From PXAP01 sp046483315 (lineage in GTDB: Bacteria; Bacteroidota; Bacteroidia; Bacteroidales; PUMT01), in contig JAWODJ010000005.1 of assembly GCA_046483315.1 (NCBI GenBank), positions 24,851 through 88,850 of the forward strand: a DNA stretch of 64,000 nt, written 5' to 3'. Below, in pieces: positions 1 through 7,302 of the stretch (position 1 is the stretch's first letter; every line of letters starts with the position of its first letter). The position numbers and the translations under genes were made by a program. The notes below the pieces were generated by a model, which worked only from the letters and a program-made list of their open reading frames with translations, did no database searches and had not been told where the DNA came from.

Positions 1-639
1 GGTGAAAAGGGATCGTTCAACGAAAAGACACCATATGACCCGCGCAGTCCCTATTCCGCATCAAAAGCCAGTTCCGACCACCTGGTCAGGGCGTGGCACC
101 ATACCTACGGCCTGCCGGTTATTATCTCCAACTGTTCCAACAACTACGGGCCAAACCAGTTTCCCGAAAAACTTATACCCCTGGCGATCAACAATATAAA
201 AAACAAAAAACCTGTTCCCATCTACGGTAAGGGGGAGAATATAAGGGACTGGCTTTATGTTGAAGACCACGCCGCAGCCATAGACCTTCTGCTACACAGG
301 GGCCGGAGCGGGGAAACATATAATATAGGTGGCAATAACGAATGGAAAAATATTGAACTTATCAGATTGCTTTGCCGGATAATGGACGATAAGCTGGAAC
401 GAAGCCCCGGCAACTCGGAAGAGCTTGTAACATTTGTTAAGGACCGGGCGGGTCATGACCTGCGCTACGCCATAGATAATACAAAGATCCGAACAGAACT
501 GGGATGGCAGCCTTCGGTCACTTTTAAGGAGGGTCTGGAAAGGACGGTAAGCTGGTACCTGGATAATGAAAAGTGGCTTCAGGATGTGCTAAGCGGTGAC
601 TACAGGTCCTACTACCGCAAACAGTACCAGGAACGTTGA
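1..639 (+). CDS. rfbB: dTDP-glucose 4,6-dehydratase, 3' portion (5' end outside window)
   Basis: Frame 1 is open from the first base and encodes the last 212 residues of an extended short-chain dehydrogenase. It carries the YxxxK catalytic pair in YSASKAS (about residues 18-24 of the visible part), then SNCSNNYGPNQ, PIYGKGENIRDWLYVEDHA and the C-terminal motif DRAGHDLRYAID, all typical of RfbB/RmlB. The enzyme converts dTDP-glucose to dTDP-4-keto-6-deoxyglucose in the cytoplasm for nucleotide-sugar synthesis (rhamnose and related O-antigen sugars). The NAD-binding N-terminal Rossmann part lies upstream of the window. The next gene is convergent, so this is the last gene of its transcript. Confidence 0.93.
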   Translation, partial: GEKGSFNEKTPYDPRSPYSASKASSDHLVRAWHHTYGLPVIISNCSNNYGPNQFPEKLIPLAINNIKNKKPVPIYGKGENIRDWLYVEDHAAAIDLLLHRGRSGETYNIGGNNEWKNIELIRLLCRIMDDKLERSPGNSEELVTFVKDRAGHDLRYAIDNTKIRTELGWQPSVTFKEGLERTVSWYLDNEKWLQDVLSGDYRSYYRKQYQER

Positions 640-664
640 ATCACCCTGTTATCCCGCACATTTA

Positions 665-1978
665 TCAGTGTCTTGTGTAGGTAATCTCAAGCCTGGCACC
701 ACCAGCCGGGTGGTAGCCGCTTTTTAAAACTGCCCTGTTGGGGTTTGTGCCCGACTCCCTGACTCCCACGAAAACAATACTGCTCTCCTTCCTCCCGCCA
801 ACATAAGCCTGTACCCAGTTCGTGATATTGGCCGAGTAATGTCGCTGTTCAGGATTATATGTTCCACCGAAATACTCATCACCAAGTGCAAGATCGGTAA
901 TGCCTGACAGCTGCCCCTCTGCATCCTTTTCAAAGCATGCCAGCCTTGCGGGGGGAGGAAAGTTTTCTGCGGCGTCATCGCCATTGTAAAGCGGCAGGTA
1001 AAGCCTGGCGGAATTAATGCTGACAGGCATGGAGTCACGCCATGACTGAAGTCTTTCAAAATCCAGACGCCCCATAACACCTGCCGCACCCTGAACATAA
1101 AAAACCGTATCACCGGTTCGCGGCTGCTCAAGAATATCATAAAAGTCGGCTTCAGAATAATCGTGGCTAAAGATATTTATCCTGTTGGCACCTTCATTGA
1201 TTACAAAATCATACCTGAGGGTACTGTCAGGATAATCGGTATTCGTATAAAACAAAGACATCTTTGAGTCACCGTGATTAAGATCAATGGAATATACGGC
1301 ACCGCTGCCGCTCTCAAGGCCGGCAGAAACATATATACCATTAAAATAACCCAGGAAACTTCCAAGGGACTGCATAACAGTGTCAGGTGCATTAAGCAGT
1401 TTATCCTGCAAATCAGAACTGGTTATCGGAATGGCAATAATGGTGTCGCCGGCAGCCGGTTCCAGCGTATAATCAGCAACTTTTTCAGATATGTCTGTAA
1501 AGTCCAGCGGATCAGTATTGGAATAATACCGTTGCTCATAATCAATCTTCTCCTGCAGCTCATAAACACTGAAATTTTGTGCACCGGCTCCTGTGCCGTA
1601 TTTATCAGTTACGCGGAGGTAAAGAACCATCGACTGGGCTTCAGGGGAAGAACCGAAATCAACTGTTTCCAGTATCCCTGCCTGTGTGAGGAAGCCCGAA
1701 CTGAGTCTGCCGAAAACCGGATCATCAACCACCCCGAGCAGTGAAAGGGGGTGGCCTATTGCAAGGACGGAATCCCTTTTCCAGACGGATGTGCCTATCT
1801 CGGTTTCAGTAAAGGAATTTACAGCGAACCTGTCGGACTCCGGCTGTATCTCAAGACCTACAAAACTTGATTCTTCACATGAAGTAATAAAAAGAATCAG
1901 AAAAAGAACCAGGGCAGATGAGAAAGATACAATAATAAAAGAGCTCCTCTCACGTGGTAAAAAATCATTTCGGCACAT
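665..1978 (-). CDS. DUF4270 family lipoprotein
   Basis: This 437-residue protein begins with a hydrophobic stretch ending in a lipobox (LFITSC, Cys34), so it is predicted to be an exported lipoprotein. The body matches the Bacteroidota family DUF4270: a FVGLEIQP start after the lipobox, alternating beta-rich segments and the ending GARLEITYT. Its function is unknown. Its first codons overlap the last 14 bases of the upstream GT5-like gene, so the two are probably co-transcribed and translationally coupled. The GT5-DUF4270 pair next to panC is an arrangement I recall from other Bacteroidota. Family confidence is high; no function is claimed. Confidence 0.85.
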   Translation of the reverse strand: MCRNDFLPRERSSFIIVSFSSALVLFLILFITSCEESSFVGLEIQPESDRFAVNSFTETEIGTSVWKRDSVLAIGHPLSLLGVVDDPVFGRLSSGFLTQAGILETVDFGSSPEAQSMVLYLRVTDKYGTGAGAQNFSVYELQEKIDYEQRYYSNTDPLDFTDISEKVADYTLEPAAGDTIIAIPITSSDLQDKLLNAPDTVMQSLGSFLGYFNGIYVSAGLESGSGAVYSIDLNHGDSKMSLFYTNTDYPDSTLRYDFVINEGANRINIFSHDYSEADFYDILEQPRTGDTVFYVQGAAGVMGRLDFERLQSWRDSMPVSINSARLYLPLYNGDDAAENFPPPARLACFEKDAEGQLSGITDLALGDEYFGGTYNPEQRHYSANITNWVQAYVGGRKESSIVFVGVRESGTNPNRAVLKSGYHPAGGARLEITYTRH

Positions 1979-2792
1979 TGAACGATCCGTTTAATATTTT
2001 ATCGTAAAAGTCTGAATAAAGATCAACGTATTCTTCTTCCGAATGGTATCCCAAAACCGGTTTTTTTTGTTTTTCAATGTGATCTTTAAGGTCAGGATCA
2101 ACCTTCTCAGAGCCGAGGATTATGCCATCAGCATGATTTATTGCAATCTTGGAAAGATTAATATAATCGGGAGAATTAAGAATATTTACATCTTTATCTG
2201 TTATACCTTCGAGCATCAGTTTCTTTCGGAATTTTTTATTGAGGCTGTCAGGAAAACTATCATTGTATAGTGAATATATAATTTTGGACTGCTGGAAGAG
2301 CGGGTCTTCAGCATAGGCCTTCTTAAGATACAACGGCACCAGGGAGGTGAACCATCCCTGGCAATGAACTATGTCAGGAGGCCAGCGCAGTTTTTTGACG
2401 GTTTCAAGCACACCGCGGGCAAAAAATATCAGCCTCTCATCATTATCGTCGTAATATACTCCGTTCTCATCGGCAAGAGGGCTTTTCCTCTGAAAATAAT
2501 CTTCATTGTCAATAAAGTAAACCTGCATCCTTGCGCACTGAATAGAAGCCACCTTGATGATAAGCGGATGATCTGTGTCATCTATAATCAGGTTCATTCC
2601 CGACAAACGTATAACCTCATGAAGCTGATTCCTCCTTTCATTGACACATCCATACCTCGGCATAAATGTGCGTATCTCCCGTCCGCGTTCCTGAACCCCC
2701 TGGGGAAGATTCCTGCCGATAACAGACATTTCCGTTTCAGGCAGATAAGGACTTATCTCCTGAGAAATGTAAAGAACCTTGGTCTTTTCCAT
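1965..2792 (-). CDS. half-length glycogen/starch synthase-like (GT5 N-domain) protein
   Basis: The 275 residues resemble only the N-terminal catalytic domain of GT5 glycogen/starch synthases: KVLYISQEISPYLP at the start, then IRTFMPRYG, VYFIDNEDYFQRK and DIVHCQGWFTSLVPLYLK. True GlgA enzymes are about 480 residues with a second GT-B domain, which is absent. The KxGGL motif that binds ADP-glucose near the N terminus is also absent (the aligned region reads ETEMSVIGRNL). Glycogen synthesis by this protein alone is therefore unlikely. Stand-alone half proteins of this type beside panC are common in Bacteroidota, so this looks like a retained family and not a fresh truncation. A good promoter lies upstream at 2943-2972. 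It overlaps the DUF4270 gene. Confidence 0.75.
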   Translation of the reverse strand: MEKTKVLYISQEISPYLPETEMSVIGRNLPQGVQERGREIRTFMPRYGCVNERRNQLHEVIRLSGMNLIIDDTDHPLIIKVASIQCARMQVYFIDNEDYFQRKSPLADENGVYYDDNDERLIFFARGVLETVKKLRWPPDIVHCQGWFTSLVPLYLKKAYAEDPLFQQSKIIYSLYNDSFPDSLNKKFRKKLMLEGITDKDVNILNSPDYINLSKIAINHADGIILGSEKVDPDLKDHIEKQKKPVLGYHSEEEYVDLYSDFYDKILNGSFNVPK

Positions 2793-2942
2793 CGAGCCAC
2801 CTTAATATTATATGCATTTTTTATAACATCTGTCAGCCCCTTCAGCCAGGCTAACCATGGATGCCTTTAATTTTAAGCCAGGCAAAACCGTTTTGCCCGG
2901 ATAATATTTTTTCTTCCTGATTTAATCTTTACTTTCGACTTG

Positions 2943-2972
2943 CAAAGATAATAAAAATATTCGATAACTCAA
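2943..2972 (-). promoter_or_regulatory. Bacteroidota-type promoter of the GT5-like/DUF4270 operon
   Basis: On the minus strand TTG (2970-2972) is followed by 19 bases and then TATCTTTG (2943-2950), a full match to the Bacteroidota -7 consensus TAnnTTTG with a -33 TTG. Transcription would begin near 2936 and leave a leader of about 145 bases before the ATG at 2792. Confidence 0.55.
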
Positions 2973-3070
2973 CCGGTTATACTTAACCGGAAATATACAG
3001 GTAATGAATTGATCTGCCTTTCCTGAAGATAATTATCATTACTTTCGCTGAATATTTTAATATACGGAAT

Positions 3071-3928
3071 ATGATGCTTGCAAAAACAGTCAAGGAAGCA
3101 GACAGCTTTATTTCAAAAATCAAAACTACAGGCAAATCACTTGGTCTTGTCCCGACCATGGGAGCACTTCATAAAGGGCACCTTTCCCTTGTCGGGTGCT
3201 GCAGAAAAGAAAATAATATTACTGTTGCATCCGTTTTTGTAAACCCGACACAGTTCAATGACCCTGCGGACTTTAAGAAATATCCCCGTAACCCTGACCG
3301 TGACATGCAAATGCTCCGTCAGGCCGGTTGCGATATGGTTTTTGCCCCGGAGGTGAAGGAGATGTATCCACAGCCTGACAGGCGGATTTTTGATTTTGGG
3401 AAGACCGGCAGAATAATGGAGGGCCGGTTTCGCCCCGGCCATTTTAACGGTGTGGCGCAGGTTGTCAGCCGCCTGTTTGAAATATTAAAACCTGACAGGG
3501 CATATTTCGGCAAAAAGGATATACAGCAGCTGGCCATTATACGTAAAATGACAGTTATGCTCAACCTTCCGGTTGAGATAAGGGCATGCCCCACACTCAG
3601 GGAGAGCGACGGACTTGCGATGAGCTCAAGAAATGTCCTGCTGAGTGCCACCGAGCGAAAAAACGCTGCACTTATATGGCAGACCCTCCTGGAAGCAACA
3701 CATAAAAAAGACCTGACAGTAAAAGAGTTGAAAGAGTGGGTTGTAAAAGTTATTAACAATAACCCTTTCCTGGAAATTGAATATTTTGAAGTTGTCAACA
3801 GCAGTGACCTGCAACCGGTAAACAAGTGGGAAGACGGCGAAAGGGAACTTATCGGATGCCTTGCTGTACGAGCCGGAAATGTTCGTTTGATTGATAATAT
3901 ATTTTTTTCTAATTTTGCCCTGCTATGA
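3071..3928 (+). CDS. panC: pantothenate synthetase
   Basis: The 285-residue protein has the ATP-binding and substrate motifs of PanC: LVPTMGALHKGHLSLV near residue 27, FVNPTQFNDPADFKKYPR, the central GRFRPGHFNGVAQVV, YFGKKDIQQL and LAMSSRN. It joins pantoate and beta-alanine with ATP hydrolysis to AMP, the last step of vitamin B5 synthesis. Length matches the family. The stop overlaps the panD start (ATGATG at 3925), so panC and panD, which supplies the beta-alanine, are translationally coupled. No panB is in the window. The 278-base divergent spacer upstream holds the GT5 promoter on the other strand and a weak TACTTTCG box about 25 bases before the ATG. Confidence 0.97.
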   Translation: MMLAKTVKEADSFISKIKTTGKSLGLVPTMGALHKGHLSLVGCCRKENNITVASVFVNPTQFNDPADFKKYPRNPDRDMQMLRQAGCDMVFAPEVKEMYPQPDRRIFDFGKTGRIMEGRFRPGHFNGVAQVVSRLFEILKPDRAYFGKKDIQQLAIIRKMTVMLNLPVEIRACPTLRESDGLAMSSRNVLLSATERKNAALIWQTLLEATHKKDLTVKELKEWVVKVINNNPFLEIEYFEVVNSSDLQPVNKWEDGERELIGCLAVRAGNVRLIDNIFFSNFALL

Positions 3929-4278
3929 TGATCGAAATATTAAAATCAAAAATCCACCGGGTAAGAGTAACGGAAGCAAACCTCAATTATGTAGGGAGCA
4001 TAACGATAGATGAGGACCTGATGGATGCAGCCAACCTTATCGAAAACGAAAAGGTGCAGGTGGTTAATATCAATAATGGCAAACGGCTTGAAACATATGT
4101 CATAAAAGGTGAAAGAGGAACCGGACAAATAGGCATGAACGGGCCGGCAGCAAGGAAAGTGGCAATTGATGATATAATTATCATCATCTCCTATGCTGTG
4201 ATCGAAAGTACAGAAGCCCGCTCTTTTGAGCCCGCGATAGTATTTCCCGATACAGAGACAAACAAACTTATTACCTGA
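3925..4278 (+). CDS. panD: aspartate 1-decarboxylase
   Basis: The 117-residue pyruvoyl-dependent enzyme makes beta-alanine from L-aspartate for PanC. The self-cleavage site is visible as the Gly-Ser pair in YVGSITIDEDL (about residues 22-32); cleavage would turn the Ser into the pyruvoyl group. ETYVIKGERGTGQIGMNGPAA is the other family signature. It overlaps the panC stop by four bases. Length is normal (115-130). Confidence 0.97.
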   Translation: MMIEILKSKIHRVRVTEANLNYVGSITIDEDLMDAANLIENEKVQVVNINNGKRLETYVIKGERGTGQIGMNGPAARKVAIDDIIIIISYAVIESTEARSFEPAIVFPDTETNKLIT

Positions 4279-4282
4279 TAAC

Positions 4283-5323
4283 TTGCCACACAGAATAACC
4301 AAAGCTATCCGGATCCTCATTTTTCTGGCTATCGGGGCTCTTTTCCTGGTAATTGCCTTCAGGGGGATAAGTGCGGAAGGGCTGGTGCAGGGACTGAGGT
4401 CTGCCAGTTACAAATGGATCATGATATCCCTGTTGTTTGCCTCACTGGCATTTGTCAGCAGGACATACCGGTGGATACTCCTTATAGAGCCCATGGGATA
4501 CAGGCCCGGGGTAAAAAACACCTTTTATGCAATTATGACCGGCTACCTGGCTAATTTTGTTCTTCCCCGCCTGGGAGAAATAACCCGCTGCGGCACACTG
4601 AACCGTACCGACAGAATCCCGGTCGACTCACTGCTTGGAACGGTGATCATTGAAAGAATAAGCGATCTGCTGGTGCTCTTTCTTCTGGCCACAGCAGTCA
4701 TCTTCATAAAGATCGAACTGTTTGGCAATTTCCTTTACATCTATATTTTCATGCCCCTTTACCAGATGATGATGTCATGGCTTGACTTTCCCTGGTTCTT
4801 TCATATTATGATCGTTTCTGCAATTCTCATCATCCTGATATTCTACAGGATCATTACAATATGGCTCAGAAAATACAGTGTCTGGCGGCGGATTGAGAGA
4901 GTTGCACAGCGTATTCTGGAAGGAATGAGGTCGGTTGCCGGGATGAAAAAAACCCTGCAGTTTCTCCTTCATACCATCTTTATCTGGCTGATGTATTTTC
5001 TTATGACATGGGCGGTTTTTATGTCGCTGCCTTCAACTGCAGAGCTTGGAGCTGCAGATGTGCTTTTTATCTTGGTTATCGGTGGACTGGGGATGGCGGT
5101 TCCGGTGCAGGGAGGCATAGGTGCATATCACTGGATTGTGAGTGCGGGACTGGGCATCTATGGTATTTCAAAGGAAGAAGGACTGGTATTTGCCACACTG
5201 TCGCACGAGTCCCAGGCCATCCTGATGATCATCCTGGGAACCTTCTCCATGCTGATGGTTTTTATAAAAATGAAAAAGGCCAAACAGCCCGTTTATAAAC
5301 TCAGTAATTCACCGGGAAAATAA
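4283..5323 (+). CDS. lysylphosphatidylglycerol synthase TM region/UPF0104-family membrane protein
   Basis: This integral membrane protein of about 346 residues has seven or eight hydrophobic segments and the family pattern GYLANFVLPRLGEITRC, followed later by GGLGMAVPVQGGIGAYH. That matches the flippase-like transmembrane domain of the LPG synthase/AglD group (UPF0104). It lacks the cytosolic aminoacyl-transfer domain, so lysyl-PG synthesis is not expected and lipid or lipid-linked sugar handling is only a guess. The open frame begins at a TTG at 4283, four bases after the panD stop; there is no ATG close by, so the exact start is uncertain. It is likely co-transcribed with panCD and rfaE2. 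Confidence 0.8.
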   Translation: MPHRITKAIRILIFLAIGALFLVIAFRGISAEGLVQGLRSASYKWIMISLLFASLAFVSRTYRWILLIEPMGYRPGVKNTFYAIMTGYLANFVLPRLGEITRCGTLNRTDRIPVDSLLGTVIIERISDLLVLFLLATAVIFIKIELFGNFLYIYIFMPLYQMMMSWLDFPWFFHIMIVSAILIILIFYRIITIWLRKYSVWRRIERVAQRILEGMRSVAGMKKTLQFLLHTIFIWLMYFLMTWAVFMSLPSTAELGAADVLFILVIGGLGMAVPVQGGIGAYHWIVSAGLGIYGISKEEGLVFATLSHESQAILMIILGTFSMLMVFIKMKKAKQPVYKLSNSPGK

Positions 5324-5330
5324 CAGTGCT

Positions 5331-5828
5331 ATGGATAACCGGGAAATTATAAATTCAAAGATCCTTTCAGACAAATCTCTTGAGCGTATGCTGGCTTACC
5401 GGAGATTCAAAGATCAAAAAATGGTGTTTACCAACGGTTGTTTTGATATTCTTCACAGGGGACATGCCGATTACCTGGCCAGGGCAGCTGAAATGGGTGA
5501 TATACTGGTGGTGGGACTCAACACCGACAGGTCAGTGCGCGCCATCAAAGGCCCCGGTCACCCGGTACAGAATGAGAAAAGCCGTTCACAGATTCTTGCT
5601 TCTTTATTTTATGTAAATGCAGTCATCCTGTTTGACCGTGAGACCCCGGAAGAGCTTATAAAAAAGGTTGAGCCCGATATTCTTGTCAAGGGCAGTGACT
5701 ACAAACCCGAAGAAATTGTCGGATACGATATTGTAACCGCCAGGGGAGGCAAAGTAATAACACTGGCCCTGGTAGAGGGTTACTCCACTTCAGAAATTTT
5801 CAGAAAATTATCGGGCGGGAACCTTTAA
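5331..5828 (+). CDS. rfaE2: D-glycero-beta-D-manno-heptose 1-phosphate adenylyltransferase
   Basis: The 165-residue nucleotidyltransferase has the HxGH-type motif FTNGCFDILHRGHADYL (about residues 32-48) and VGLNTDRSVRAIKGPGHPV, which identify the stand-alone RfaE2 (the C-terminal half of HldE). It adenylates heptose-1-phosphate to ADP-heptose for LPS core assembly. The kinase half is not in the window, so it must be encoded elsewhere. It follows the membrane protein by seven bases and ends the panC operon. Confidence 0.9.
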   Translation: MDNREIINSKILSDKSLERMLAYRRFKDQKMVFTNGCFDILHRGHADYLARAAEMGDILVVGLNTDRSVRAIKGPGHPVQNEKSRSQILASLFYVNAVILFDRETPEELIKKVEPDILVKGSDYKPEEIVGYDIVTARGGKVITLALVEGYSTSEIFRKLSGGNL

Positions 5829-5898
5829 TAGCGTCTGCCGGTAAAGGAACTTTTCACAGGCACCGGAAAAATAAAATTTCAGCTTATACCAACCAGAT

Positions 5899-7260
5899 AT
5901 GGCAAAAAGAAAAACGGTATATATATGTCAGAACTGCGGAGTGGAATCTCCGAAATGGATAGGACGCTGTCCCTCATGCGGGGAGTGGAACAGCTACGTG
6001 GAAGAGGTTATTGCCGGCACAACAAAAAAAAGCATCCATACCGGCAGAGCCAGGCCGGTGCCGGAACTGCTGACTGACATATCCACTGCAACCGAAACAC
6101 GCCTGAACAGCCACAGCCGTGAATTTAACAGGATACTGGGCGGAGGGATTGTGCCTGGATCAGTTATCCTTGTCGGCGGAGAACCGGGCATAGGTAAATC
6201 AACCCTTGCCCTGCAGGTGGCAATGCATATGCCTGCGGTTAAAACATTGTATATATCGGGAGAAGAGAGCAGCAGGCAGATTAAACTGCGTGCCGACCGT
6301 ATTGATCCCGGTAAGGGAAACTGCCATATATTATGCGAAACCAACCTGGAAGCCATATATACACATATGCAGAATATGGAACCCGGACTGGTTATTGTTG
6401 ATTCTGTCCAGACCCTCCAGTCCGACAACATCGAATCACCGGCCGGCAGTGTCTCCCAGATAAAAGATTGTGCGGCGGGACTGCTGAGGTATGCCAAGGA
6501 GACAAACACACCCGTTGTACTGATTGGACATATAACCAAGGAGGGCGGACTCGCGGGCCCGAAAGTACTGGAGCATATTGTCGATGTTGTGCTTCAGTTC
6601 GAAGGTGATCACAACCATTTCTACCGGGTGCTCCGCTCACTGAAAAACCGCTACGGGTCAACATCTGAAACAGGACTTTACGAAATGCGGGACAACGGTC
6701 TCAGGGAGGTGGATAATCCTTCTGAACTGCTTATCACCAGGCACGAAGAAGAAATTAGCGGTGTAGCTATTTCAGCCATGGTAGACGGCCTGCGACCCTT
6801 CCTGATCGAAATACAGGCACTGGTCAGCACTGCCGCCTACGGAACACCGCAGCGGTCATCCACAGGATTCGACCTGCGGCGGTTAAGCATGCTCCTGGCC
6901 GTTCTGGAAAAAAGGGCGGGATTCAGACTGTCGGTAAAAGATGTTTTTCTTAATATTGCCGGCGGAATAAAGGTGGCTGACACAGCAACCGACCTGGCAG
7001 TTATCAGCGCTATACTCTCTTCAGATACAGATTTACCCGTTCCCCGGGATATCTGTTTTGCCGGAGAAGTGGGCCTGTCGGGAGAGATAAGGCCTGTCGG
7101 GAGACTGGAGCAACGTATAGCCGAAGCTGAAAAGATGGGCTTCCGCAGAATCATTATCTCCTCATTCAACAAAAAGGAGGAACTCCGGAAAAATAAAAAA
7201 ATCGAGATTCTCCGGGCAGGTAAAGTTGCACAGCTTTTCCGTATGCTTTTCAAGCCCTGA
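5899..7260 (+). CDS. radA: DNA repair protein RadA (Sms)
   Basis: The 453-residue protein has all RadA parts: an N-terminal four-cysteine zinc finger (Cys10, 13, 24, 27), Walker A GEPGIGKST (residues 94-102), the RadA-specific KNRYGS near residue 250, and a C-terminal Lon-protease-like domain without an obvious catalytic Ser-Lys dyad. It is a RecA-like helicase that drives branch migration of recombination intermediates. The ATG at 5899 gives the complete zinc finger and the family's usual length. The downstream PBP gene is convergent with 42 bases between the stops and no clear hairpin. Confidence 0.97.
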   Translation: MAKRKTVYICQNCGVESPKWIGRCPSCGEWNSYVEEVIAGTTKKSIHTGRARPVPELLTDISTATETRLNSHSREFNRILGGGIVPGSVILVGGEPGIGKSTLALQVAMHMPAVKTLYISGEESSRQIKLRADRIDPGKGNCHILCETNLEAIYTHMQNMEPGLVIVDSVQTLQSDNIESPAGSVSQIKDCAAGLLRYAKETNTPVVLIGHITKEGGLAGPKVLEHIVDVVLQFEGDHNHFYRVLRSLKNRYGSTSETGLYEMRDNGLREVDNPSELLITRHEEEISGVAISAMVDGLRPFLIEIQALVSTAAYGTPQRSSTGFDLRRLSMLLAVLEKRAGFRLSVKDVFLNIAGGIKVADTATDLAVISAILSSDTDLPVPRDICFAGEVGLSGEIRPVGRLEQRIAEAEKMGFRRIIISSFNKKEELRKNKKIEILRAGKVAQLFRMLFKP

Positions 7261-7302
7261 GCCCCTGAGTAGGCGGAGGTAACTAACTGGCTGGCGAAAC
7301 AT

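Noticed and set aside
6392..6664. Reading frames antisense to radA and many similar overlapping frames elsewhere
   Set aside because: They lie opposite clearly coding genes with conserved motifs and show no family features of their own.
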